From Contendibacter sp031732755 (GTDB taxonomy: Bacteria > Pseudomonadota > Gammaproteobacteria > Competibacterales > Competibacteraceae), in NCBI GenBank assembly GCA_031732755.1, contig JAVMKI010000028.1, positions 1-27,330 on the forward strand: 27,330 nt of DNA, read 5' to 3'. Positions 16,547 through 23,346 of this stretch are shown here, piece after piece. The notes under the pieces were generated by a model. That model did not search any database and was not told the origin of the DNA. It worked only from the letters and a program-made list of their open reading frames with translations. The position numbers and the translations under genes are program-made. Position 1 is the first letter of the stretch; each line of letters opens with the position of its first letter.

Positions 16547-16601
16547 GATGCAACCGACGACAAAACGCTAGCCGTCAATCCAAACCGGTCGAAACGCTAG
16601 C
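16535..16601. repeat. Imperfect tandem duplication at the 3' end of ampD
   Basis: CGTCAATCCA…AAACGCTAGC occurs at 16535-16571 and again at 16572-16601, with the inner part diverged and shortened. The second unit includes the ampD stop codon (CTA at 16597-16599). It looks like a small local duplication. Confidence 0.45.
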
Positions 16602-17154
16602 CCGCATCGCCCAGCAGCCGGCGCAACCGCTCCCAGTCGAACGCCGGTCCCGGATCGGTTTTTCGACCCGGCGCGATGTCGGCGTGACCGACCAGTCGAT
16701 CTGGCACCAAGGTGGGGTAAGTCGTCCGCAATGCGGCGATGACCGCGGCCAGTCGCGAATACTGGCGGTCGTCATAAGGGATGTGATCGGCGCCTTCCAG
16801 TTCGATGCCAATGCTGAAATCGTTGCAATGGGGGCGATCGGCAAAACTTGACACGCCGGCATGCCAGGCCCGGCGATGGAATGGGACATACTGTATCGGT
16901 TCGCCATCGCGGCGGATCAGTAGATGCGCGGATACTCGCAACCCGGCAATCGCTTGAAAAAAAGGATGCGCGGCCGGATCGAGCGTATTGGTAAACAGCG
17001 CGTCGATCCATGGGCCGCCAAACTCGCCGGGGGGCAGACTGATGCCATGAACGACGATCAAATCCACTGTCATCCCCGCGGGCCGCTCGTCGTGGTTGGG
17101 CGAAGGACGCCGCCGCGCCGACTCAAGCAGTCCGGTTGCTCGCTCGATCCGCAT
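16597..17154 (-). CDS. ampD: 1,6-anhydro-N-acetylmuramyl-L-alanine amidase
   Basis: A 185-aa zinc amidase that cuts the peptide from anhydro-muropeptides during cytoplasmic recycling of peptidoglycan; loss of AmpD raises AmpC beta-lactamase where AmpR is present. Zinc ligands fit His36 (VVHGISLPPGEFGG), His157 and Asp167 (VGHADIAPGRKTDPGPAFDW), with catalytic Glu118 (IGIELEG) and Lys165. The length matches E. coli AmpD (183 aa). There is no signal peptide, which favours AmpD over the periplasmic AmiD-type amidases. The ATG lies 6 nt after the stop of the FimX-like gene, so the two are co-transcribed, although no functional link is known. Confidence 0.94.
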   Translation of the reverse strand: MRIERATGLLESARRRPSPNHDERPAGMTVDLIVVHGISLPPGEFGGPWIDALFTNTLDPAAHPFFQAIAGLRVSAHLLIRRDGEPIQYVPFHRRAWHAGVSSFADRPHCNDFSIGIELEGADHIPYDDRQYSRLAAVIAALRTTYPTLVPDRLVGHADIAPGRKTDPGPAFDWERLRRLLGDAG

Positions 17155-17160
17155 CGTCGC

Positions 17161-19644
17161 CTACAGCACCATACTTTCGAAATCGTAACTCATATCGGTG
17201 TGTGGCCGCTGCAGGAAGAATCCTTGCACGTAATCGATGCCACAGGACCACAATGCCGGGAGGGTCATGGCATCTTCGATGCCGGTGACGATGGTGGTAA
17301 CGCCCGCGGTAGCCAACGCGCGGACCAAGTGATTAAGCTGTTGCTGGCGATCCTTGTCGTTGAGCAGGTTCTGAACAAAACGGCTGTCCAGCTTGACGTA
17401 ATCCACCTTAAGCGACTGGACCAGCGCCTGCGCGCGCTCGTGGCCGCTGAAATGATCCATGGAAAGACCGCACCCCAGTTCCTTGAGTCCCTGCAAAAAG
17501 GGCGTCAGCGCCTGCCTGTTGAGTTCGGCGGCCATTTCCGTCATCTCGAACACCAGGCTAGCGGCCGGCACGCCGGTCTTGCTCAGCCCACCCTGCAACC
17601 AGTTCAGCAGTTCCTCGTCCTGCAGGATGGTGGGTGAGATGTTGATGAACAGAATGACGGACTGCCCGCGCGCCAGCCGTTCGCGCAACATACGGATCGA
17701 ATGGGCGATGACCCAGCGATCGAGCACCATGCCGATCCGGTGCCGCTTGACCAGGGCGAATACGGTCTCCGGCAACAATTCCCAACCCTCGCGGTTGCGC
17801 ATCCGCAGCAAAACTTCATAGCGTTCGGTGGTGTCGCCGCGCAGACTGACAATCGGCTGAAAGAGCAGGTTCATCCGCTGTTGTTGCACGGCTTCGCGGA
17901 TCTGTTCCATCAGTTGTCGCTGCCGCAAGTGGTCCGCATCCTGATCGGCGCTTCGGCCGTGGTGCACATGAATCCGGGTATCCTTGCTGTCCCGCGCCAT
18001 GCCGCTGGCCAGGTCGGCCTGCTGGATCAGCGTGGCGGCCTCGCGCAGGCCAGGGCTGGCGATGCTGATCCCGATACTGGTTCGCAACCGGGCGTCGCCG
18101 CTGGCCAACCGGTACGCATCGGCCTCCAAGCTTGTCTGCACCGCGCGCGCCGTGGCCAGCAACGCGTCTTGGGTGGTGAAACCCAACAGCACCGTGAAAA
18201 TGGCATCGCCAAACCGGGCGGCGATCGGATCCGACCCCAGAGTGGTTTTCAGCCGCCGGGCGGCTTGCTCGATCAGCTCGTCGACCGCGGCCACATCCTG
18301 ATTCTCCACGGTATGCAAGTTGTCCAGCGCGATCAGCATGATCGCCACCGACTGCGTATTGGCGGCGGCGGCGGTCAGCGCCCGCTCCAGGTGAGTGATA
18401 AAGTAGGGGCGGTTGTACAGACTGCTAACGGTGTCCCGATTGCTGAGCTGGCTGAGCTTGCGATACAGGTCTTGCCCCTGCCGCAACCGCTTGGCGATGG
18501 TGGCGAACAGCGATTCCGGATTCAGGGGTTTGTTCAGCAGCACCTCACCGCTCAGGTTGGTGGTGGTCAGCCGCGAGTTGGCGTCGGCCTGCGCCGACAG
18601 CAACACCATGGGCAACTCCCGAAACAATTCATGCTGGCGAACGGCCTGGGCCAGCGCCAGGCCGTCCGTATCCTTGAGGTCCAGGCTCATGACCAGCACG
18701 CCGGGTTGGAAATTGGCCAGCGCCTGCAAGATCAGCAAGGGTTGGGCCAATACCTGCGTCACCATGCCACGGCCTTCCAGCCAGCGGGCAATCTCGCGCG
18801 CCGAGGGCAGACCATCGTCCAGGATCAGGACACGGTGGTGGAGCAGCTTGGGGATGCCTTCGTCCAGGGCCTCCAGCAGCAGCGGCAAATCCACCGGCTT
18901 GAGGAAATAGCCCGTCCCGCCGGCTTCCACCGCATCGATTCGGGCGGTGATATCGCCACGATCGGCCAAAAAGAACAGGGGAACATCGGGGGGCAAAATC
19001 TGGCGCACGCTGGCGGTCTGGCGCAGCATGGTCGTCTGGCTGTCGGCGGCATAATCCAGATCGATGAGCAACGCCGCCAGCGGCTGGGACTGGGCCAGCA
19101 GCGCCTGTACTTCGGCCAGATGGACGGGACGCCGAACCGAATAGCCGCCCCGTTGTTCGAGCTTGCGCGCCAGGTCGTTGGCGGATTCCGGCGCCACCAA
19201 CCAAAGCGGTGGCGTTTCGGACGCGGACGGCCCAACCCTGGGTTGCGACCGCTCACTTTTCTCCCAGCGAGAAAACAACGGGACGGTGCGCGGTTCGTCG
19301 AGGGACGGCTGACCCGTCGCGGTCTTGCGGAGGCTATCGTCGGAACTGGGCGTCGCGCGGCAGAGCGCGTCCGCCACGGCAATCAGCCGTTCCCGTTCCG
19401 CGCCCCGGGGTAATTCACCCTGTTCCAGGCACTCGCCGATCTGTTGCTCCAACCGCTCGGCCAGCACGCCAATCTTGTGGCAATCCGGGCGGGATTGAGT
19501 CAGTGTCAAGACATCCCGCGCCGCCCGTTGCAACAGGACGAAAAACTCCCGACTCCATTTGATGTAGACCAGTTTCTCGGCGAGATCCTCAACACGCTTG
19601 AGTTTGCCGACGAGTGATTCCGGAAGAGGGGATTTTGGTTCCAT
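17161..19644 (-). CDS. FimX-like c-di-GMP receptor (REC-REC-degenerate GGDEF-EAL)
   Basis: An 827-aa cytoplasmic protein. A helical N-terminus (1-~140) is followed by REC1 (~147-265), REC2 (~271-389), GGDEF (~391-562) and EAL (~575-827). GGDEF is degenerate: RFGDAIF at 477-483, so no cyclase activity is expected. The EAL motif is EVLLR (610-614), and the metal-binding Asp pair is Asp730-His731. The EVL plus GDxIF combination recalls Pseudomonas FimX (EVL and GDSIF), which binds c-di-GMP without hydrolysing it and controls type IV pili. REC2 keeps Asp276/277 but has Ser320 at the phosphoacceptor place; REC1 lacks the acidic pair. FimX itself is ~690 aa with REC-PAS, so this layout differs. ATG 19644 is chosen for its family-like start, with a weak ribosome site. 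A residual phosphodiesterase is the alternative. Confidence 0.8.
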   Translation of the reverse strand: MEPKSPLPESLVGKLKRVEDLAEKLVYIKWSREFFVLLQRAARDVLTLTQSRPDCHKIGVLAERLEQQIGECLEQGELPRGAERERLIAVADALCRATPSSDDSLRKTATGQPSLDEPRTVPLFSRWEKSERSQPRVGPSASETPPLWLVAPESANDLARKLEQRGGYSVRRPVHLAEVQALLAQSQPLAALLIDLDYAADSQTTMLRQTASVRQILPPDVPLFFLADRGDITARIDAVEAGGTGYFLKPVDLPLLLEALDEGIPKLLHHRVLILDDGLPSAREIARWLEGRGMVTQVLAQPLLILQALANFQPGVLVMSLDLKDTDGLALAQAVRQHELFRELPMVLLSAQADANSRLTTTNLSGEVLLNKPLNPESLFATIAKRLRQGQDLYRKLSQLSNRDTVSSLYNRPYFITHLERALTAAAANTQSVAIMLIALDNLHTVENQDVAAVDELIEQAARRLKTTLGSDPIAARFGDAIFTVLLGFTTQDALLATARAVQTSLEADAYRLASGDARLRTSIGISIASPGLREAATLIQQADLASGMARDSKDTRIHVHHGRSADQDADHLRQRQLMEQIREAVQQQRMNLLFQPIVSLRGDTTERYEVLLRMRNREGWELLPETVFALVKRHRIGMVLDRWVIAHSIRMLRERLARGQSVILFINISPTILQDEELLNWLQGGLSKTGVPAASLVFEMTEMAAELNRQALTPFLQGLKELGCGLSMDHFSGHERAQALVQSLKVDYVKLDSRFVQNLLNDKDRQQQLNHLVRALATAGVTTIVTGIEDAMTLPALWSCGIDYVQGFFLQRPHTDMSYDFESMVL

Positions 19645-19838
19645 GGCGGATGGTCTTTCTCGGTTCCAACGACCGGATGGGAAACAGGAATCAGCGCCCT
19701 GCCTGGCGCCCGTGATGCGCAACGGAACAATTGTACTAGCAATCCTGGCGCGTCACCAAAAAGTGGAGAAAACGGTCGGCGTTAGAAACCATGCCGAAGA
19801 TAATCTTCTAAAATCAAAAAATAATCGTTCATCCAGGA

Positions 19839-19888
19839 GCCTGCTTGCGGGCGATAATCCGCCAACATTGCCCGCAAGCACGCAGGCC
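19839..19888 (-). terminator. Probable terminator after fbp
   Basis: CTTGCGGGC (19844-19852) and GCCCGCAAG (19870-19878) form a 9-bp stem that continues, after a 4-nt bulge, into GCCTGC/GCAGGC. In the minus direction an AT-rich tract with a T-run follows about 10-15 nt on. It lies ~45 nt past the fbp stop, so termination of fbp is likely though the T-run is displaced. Confidence 0.55.
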
Positions 19889-19934
19889 CCCGCAATTAAT
19901 CGATCCGTTGGCCTCGGCGCGGCCCGGAAGGGCC

Positions 19935-20954
19935 TTATTGCGCGTCGAGGTGGTAGGAAATAACCCGCTCGACCTCGTTCTTGGAGCCCATGATCACCGG
20001 GCAACGCTGATGGAGACCGGTGGGTTGCAGTTCCATGATCCGTTGCGTGCCCGTGGAGGACACGCCGCCGGCCTGCTCGACGATGAAACTCATCGGATTG
20101 GCTTCGTACATCAGGCGCAGCTTGCCTTCCTGGTTCTTGGAACGCAGCTTGCGGTCAGCCGGATACAGGAATACGCCGCCCCGACATAGCACTCGATGCA
20201 CGTCAGCGATCATCGCTCCAGCCCAGCGCATGTTGAAGTCCTTGCGGCGCGGACCTTCCTTGCCCGCCAGGCATTCGTCCACGTAGCGCCGCACCGGCGG
20301 ATCCCAGAACCGCATGTAGGCCGCATTGATCGAGAATTCCTGAGTGTCCTCGGGAATCTGCATGTCGGGGTGGGTCAGGATGTATTCGCCGATCCGTTGG
20401 TCCAGGGTAAAGCCGTTGGTCCCATGGCCAGTGGTCAGCACCATCATCGAAGATGGTCCATACAGGGCGTAACCGGCGCAGACCTGGCGCGTGCCCGGTT
20501 GCATGAAATCGTCCTCGGTCGGTTCGCCAGTCGCGCCTTCGGGACGGCGCAGGATCGAGAAGATGGTGCCGACCGCGCCGTTGACGTCGGTGTTGGAAGA
20601 ACCATCCAGCGGGTCGAACACCAGCAGGTATTTACCGCGCGGATACTGGACCGGCAGGTGGTACACGTCGTTCATTTCCTCGGAAGCGAGGGCGGCGACG
20701 TGACCCGCCCATTCATTGCGCTTGATGAACAGGTTGTTGGAGATCACATCCAGTTTTTTCTGGGTTTCGCCCTGGATGTTCTCGGTGTCGGCGGTGCCGA
20801 GCACACCCACCAGGCTGCCATAGCGAACAGCGCTGGAGATCGCCTTGCAGGCGATGACGATATCGTTGACCAAGGCGGTGAAATCGCCTGACACCCCCTT
20901 AATTCGCCGCTGTTCCTCGATGATGTACTCAGTGATGGTGGTACCGATAGGCAT
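19935..20954 (-). CDS. fbp: Fructose-1,6-bisphosphatase, class I
   Basis: A 339-aa gluconeogenic enzyme that hydrolyses fructose 1,6-bisphosphate to fructose 6-phosphate with Mg2+. Metal and substrate motifs are visible: AALASEEMNDVYH supplies the acidic ligands, VFDPLDGSSNTD is the class I signature, and the C-terminal LYEANPMSFIVEQAGG segment is typical. Length matches the family (~332 aa). The ATG at 20954 begins MPIGTTITEYIIEEQRR, the expected N-terminus, though the ribosome site is weak. It is monocistronic, divergent from the phasin gene. With glycogen- or PHA-cycling physiology it would serve sugar formation from acetyl-CoA-derived carbon. Confidence 0.97.
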   Translation of the reverse strand: MPIGTTITEYIIEEQRRIKGVSGDFTALVNDIVIACKAISSAVRYGSLVGVLGTADTENIQGETQKKLDVISNNLFIKRNEWAGHVAALASEEMNDVYHLPVQYPRGKYLLVFDPLDGSSNTDVNGAVGTIFSILRRPEGATGEPTEDDFMQPGTRQVCAGYALYGPSSMMVLTTGHGTNGFTLDQRIGEYILTHPDMQIPEDTQEFSINAAYMRFWDPPVRRYVDECLAGKEGPRRKDFNMRWAGAMIADVHRVLCRGGVFLYPADRKLRSKNQEGKLRLMYEANPMSFIVEQAGGVSSTGTQRIMELQPTGLHQRCPVIMGSKNEVERVISYHLDAQ

Positions 20955-21029
20955 GGTGGTTATCTCTGGGTTGCGCGAAATCGGCGCGGCGCGGCGGCGC
21001 GGCGGCGCGCCGGTCGAGCCACGAGGTCA

Positions 21030-21038
21030 AGTATACCA
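21030..21038 (-). promoter_or_regulatory. Extended -10 promoter element for fbp
   Basis: The minus strand reads TGGTATACT here, i.e. a TGn extension before the -10 hexamer TATACT, 76 nt upstream of the fbp ATG. No good -35 is seen, which extended -10 promoters tolerate. Confidence 0.4.
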
Positions 21039-21089
21039 TTGGACACAGGGATTTCCGGGTTATTGCCGCCTGGGCAACTCGAAGTCTGA

Positions 21090-21118
21090 TGTCGCAACGC
21101 AACATTCTTTGCTATAAT
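21090..21118 (+). promoter_or_regulatory. Promoter of the phasin gene
   Basis: A consensus -10 TATAAT lies at 21113-21118, 36 nt before the phasin ATG. The -35 region (around 21090-21095) is a poor match, suggesting dependence on an activator or a weak -35. Confidence 0.55.
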
Positions 21119-21153
21119 TTAACTATTCGCAATACCGGATTTGGAGAACGAAG

Positions 21154-21486
21154 ATGAACGAGAAATTTGCATTGCTGGCAAAGTGGATCGCGCCATTGCA
21201 ACGAACCAATCAGTTTTTTGCCGAACGGGTGGAGCAATGGGCCGCCATGCAGATGGATAGTTTGAAAGCGTATATGGACTTGGGCGTCGCGCAGTGCAAA
21301 GTAGCGCTCAAGATCACCGATCCGCACAGTCTGCACGAATTTACCGACAGCCAGTTCGCCGTACTGAGTTTCGTCGGTCACCGGGTGATGGACGATGGCC
21401 GGATGTTGGCCGAATGGAACGCCGATGGCTATCGCCAGGCCGACCGCCTGGCTCGGCAAAACCTGCTGGAACTGCTGTTCAAGTAG
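21154..21486 (+). CDS. Phasin family protein
   Basis: A 110-aa protein resembling phasins, small amphipathic helical proteins that coat polyhydroxyalkanoate granules. It is nearly all helix, with typical elements such as QWAAMQMDSLKAYMDLGVAQCKVALKITDPHSLHEFTDSQF, in which a central amphipathic stretch is followed by a short conserved turn. There is no signal peptide. GGAG lies 9 nt before the ATG and a TATAAT promoter precedes it. The gene is monocistronic. No PHA synthase is in the window, so the granule role rests on similarity alone. Confidence 0.75.
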   Translation: MNEKFALLAKWIAPLQRTNQFFAERVEQWAAMQMDSLKAYMDLGVAQCKVALKITDPHSLHEFTDSQFAVLSFVGHRVMDDGRMLAEWNADGYRQADRLARQNLLELLFK

Positions 21487-21552
21487 TCGCCGCCGGAGTC
21501 GAAGGTCACGCCGCCTGGGGTGTCGTTTTTTAGGGCGGGAACGACCGACCGT

Positions 21553-21945
21553 TCACCATCCCGCCAGAAAACCCAGTGGATCATGGGTCAGCGCGACGCT
21601 GACGATGTAGCCGAACGTCGCCAGGGCCGCCACCCAGGCGACGGCGCGGATGGATCGGGTCGGGCCGCGCTTGAGGGCGATGTGACCCAGAAGGATGTAG
21701 GCGATCAGCGCCAGCATTTTGGCGGTGAGCCAGCCGTTGACGAACGGGTATTGCTGGAGGATCAGGGTTAGGCCGATGGCGCTGGCCAACAGCACGGTAT
21801 CGATGAGGTGCGGGACGATCCGCACCCATCGCCGCCGTAGTTGAGGCGAATCCGCCAGCATCCACAGCCCACGTAGCGCGAACAGGGTAAGGCTGAGAAT
21901 CACAGCGGTCCGGTGCAGTTCCCTGAGGGCGAGGTAGGTGGTCAT
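21553..21945 (-). CDS. SirB2 family integral membrane protein
   Basis: A 130-aa inner-membrane protein with about four hydrophobic segments (residues ~12-30, 46-64, 72-90 and 100-120). It matches the SirB family, first described as a regulator of invasion genes in Salmonella; its molecular function is unknown. Features seen are an N-terminal LHRTAVILSLTLFALRGLWML, the PHLIDTVLLASAIGL segment and WLTAKMLALIAYILLGHIALKRG. It starts 1 nt after the rimI stop and is last in the leuA-udg-rimI-sirB2 unit. Confidence 0.83.
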   Translation of the reverse strand: MTTYLALRELHRTAVILSLTLFALRGLWMLADSPQLRRRWVRIVPHLIDTVLLASAIGLTLILQQYPFVNGWLTAKMLALIAYILLGHIALKRGPTRSIRAVAWVAALATFGYIVSVALTHDPLGFLAGW

Positions 21946-21946
21946 G

Positions 21947-22414
21947 TCAAAGTTCCTTGGCCATCACCAGTGCATCTTCTCGCCCGCTGGTCGAGGGATA
22001 GTAACCGAGCCGCAACCCGACTTCGCAAAACCCAGCCGAGACGTAGAGTTGCAGGGCGCGCGCGTTGGAGACGCGGACTTCGAGAAAGACCGTCTGAATC
22101 TGTTCCGCGCGCGCCCACGCCAGTAGATGGTCGAGCATCCGCCGCGCCAATCCCCGCCCTTGCAATTCCGGGCGCACGCAAAAATTGAGGATATGGGCTT
22201 CGCCGACCGCCGCCGACATCACGGCGTAGGCTTGGATGAAGCCGTGCGGCGTTTCCAACACCTGGCAGTGATAACCGGCCCGGAGGCAGTCGCGCAGGAT
22301 GCCATCGGTCCAGGCGAACTCATAGGCTCGCCGTTCGATGGTGAGTACTTCCTTCAAGTCGGCATACAACATGGGTCGAAACCGGCCCATGCCGGATTCC
22401 CGCAGGGCGTTCAT
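21947..22414 (-). CDS. rimI: Ribosomal protein S18-alanine N-acetyltransferase
   Basis: A 155-aa GNAT acetyltransferase; RimI transfers acetyl from acetyl-CoA to the N-terminal alanine of ribosomal protein S18. The acetyl-CoA pyrophosphate loop is RPELQGRGLARRMLDHLL, preceded by AHILNFCV. The C-terminal VRVSNARALQLYVSAGF is the typical RimI segment containing the conserved Asn and Tyr. Length matches E. coli RimI (148 aa). Its ATG overlaps the glycosylase stop by 4 nt and its stop is 1 nt before sirB2, so the genes are tightly coupled. Another GNAT substrate cannot be excluded. Confidence 0.88.
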   Translation of the reverse strand: MNALRESGMGRFRPMLYADLKEVLTIERRAYEFAWTDGILRDCLRAGYHCQVLETPHGFIQAYAVMSAAVGEAHILNFCVRPELQGRGLARRMLDHLLAWARAEQIQTVFLEVRVSNARALQLYVSAGFCEVGLRLGYYPSTSGREDALVMAKEL

Positions 22415-23346
22415 GGTTCAACGGCGTTTCGAACCGGTGGCGACGGTTCGGCGGCCAGCACACGCCGCGCCAGTCGCAAATCATCCCAGGCCTTGCGTTT
22501 CTCGCGCGGCGCGCGCAACAGATAGGCGGGGTGGTAGGTCACCACCAGCGGGATACGGGCCGGTCCAAAGCGATGCGCCCGGCCGCGCAGCTTGCCGATG
22601 GGCGTATCGGTGCCCAACAGGTTCTGGGCGGCGATGCGGCCCACGGCGAGGATCAGGCACGGTCGGATCAGTGCGATTTGCCGGTTCAGGAACGGCCGGC
22701 ATTGCGCGGCTTCCTCCGGGGTCGGGTCGCGGTTTTCCGGCGGACGGCATTTCAGGATATTCGCCACATAGGCCCGCTCGCGGTTCTGGCCAACCGCTTG
22801 CAGCATCGGATCAAGCAGCTTGCCGGCCCGACCAACGAACGGTTCGCCGAGTCGGTCTTCATCGGCGCCGGGCGCTTCGCCGATCACCAACCATTCGGCC
22901 CGGCGGTCGCCGACTCCGAACACGGTCCGCGTGCGGGTGGCGCACAAGCCACAGGCGGTGCATTCGCGTACCGCCATCGCCAGTTCCTCCCAGTCCATCC
23001 GGGCAATGGTCGCCGCCCGGCGGTCGGGCGCGGCGGGCGAAAAGTCGGCGTCGGCGTTCTCGGTCAGCGGTTTCCAGTCATCATCCATGGGTGGAGCCCC
23101 GTCGTCGGTAGATAAAAATTCCGCTTCCTCGGTTTCCGCCGCAACTTTCCCCTCCCATTCCTCTCCCCCTGGCGGGAGCGGAGCAGCGGCGGGTGGCAAC
23201 TCTCCCGCTGACGAGAGGGAAGCCAGCGGCGACCCTTCCGCCTGAGAGAGAGGAGAGGCCACAGGTTGCGGCGGTGCAGCCAGCGACCGGCGCGGCAGCC
23301 ACAGCGGGATACCAAGGGCCTCCAGATACTGGCGCTTGTCCACCAT
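22411..23346 (-). CDS. Uracil-DNA glycosylase family 4, [4Fe-4S]
   Basis: A 311-aa DNA repair enzyme that excises uracil from DNA. The catalytic core spans ~115-300. The [4Fe-4S] ligands fit Cys132, Cys135, Cys200 and Cys216 (CTACGLC; LKCRPPENRDPTPEEAAQC). Motif A is GEAPGADEDRLGEPFVGRAG and motif B is TYHPAYLLR. The N-terminal ~20 residues (QYLEALGIPLWLPRR) are followed by a Pro/Ala/Ser/Glu-rich linker to ~residue 110, partly encoded by hairpin repeats at ~23148-23262. The family core is ~200 aa, so a third of this protein is linker. The start overlaps the leuA stop by one base (TAATG) and the end overlaps rimI by 4 nt. Confidence 0.9.
   Translation of the reverse strand: MVDKRQYLEALGIPLWLPRRSLAAPPQPVASPLSQAEGSPLASLSSAGELPPAAAPLPPGGEEWEGKVAAETEEAEFLSTDDGAPPMDDDWKPLTENADADFSPAAPDRRAATIARMDWEELAMAVRECTACGLCATRTRTVFGVGDRRAEWLVIGEAPGADEDRLGEPFVGRAGKLLDPMLQAVGQNRERAYVANILKCRPPENRDPTPEEAAQCRPFLNRQIALIRPCLILAVGRIAAQNLLGTDTPIGKLRGRAHRFGPARIPLVVTYHPAYLLRAPREKRKAWDDLRLARRVLAAEPSPPVRNAVEP
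23148..23262. repeat. REP-like repeat cluster inside the glycosylase gene
   Basis: At least two or three related dyads lie side by side: CTCCC-CCTGGC-GGGAG (23163-23178), TCTCCCGCTGACGAGAGGGA (23201-23220), and a degenerate CCGCCTGAGAGAGAGGAGAGG (23239-23259). They resemble intergenic CTCTCCCGC-type repeats, like the dyad at 552-569, but here they are read in frame as residues ~30-67 of the glycosylase linker. Confidence 0.5.

Noticed and set aside
17701..19413. A 570-codon plus-strand frame opposite the FimX-like gene
   Set aside because: Antisense shadow: the minus strand encodes a clear REC-REC-GGDEF-EAL protein over the same bases.
20986..21014. GC-only simple repeat upstream of fbp (GGCGCGGCGCGG-type)
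   Set aside because: Short low-complexity run in a GC-rich genome; no evidence of function.
21487..21552. Possible terminator between phasin and sirB2 with a TTTTTT run
   Set aside because: A T-run is present, but the stem before it is short and needs a G-U pair; too weak to list as a feature.
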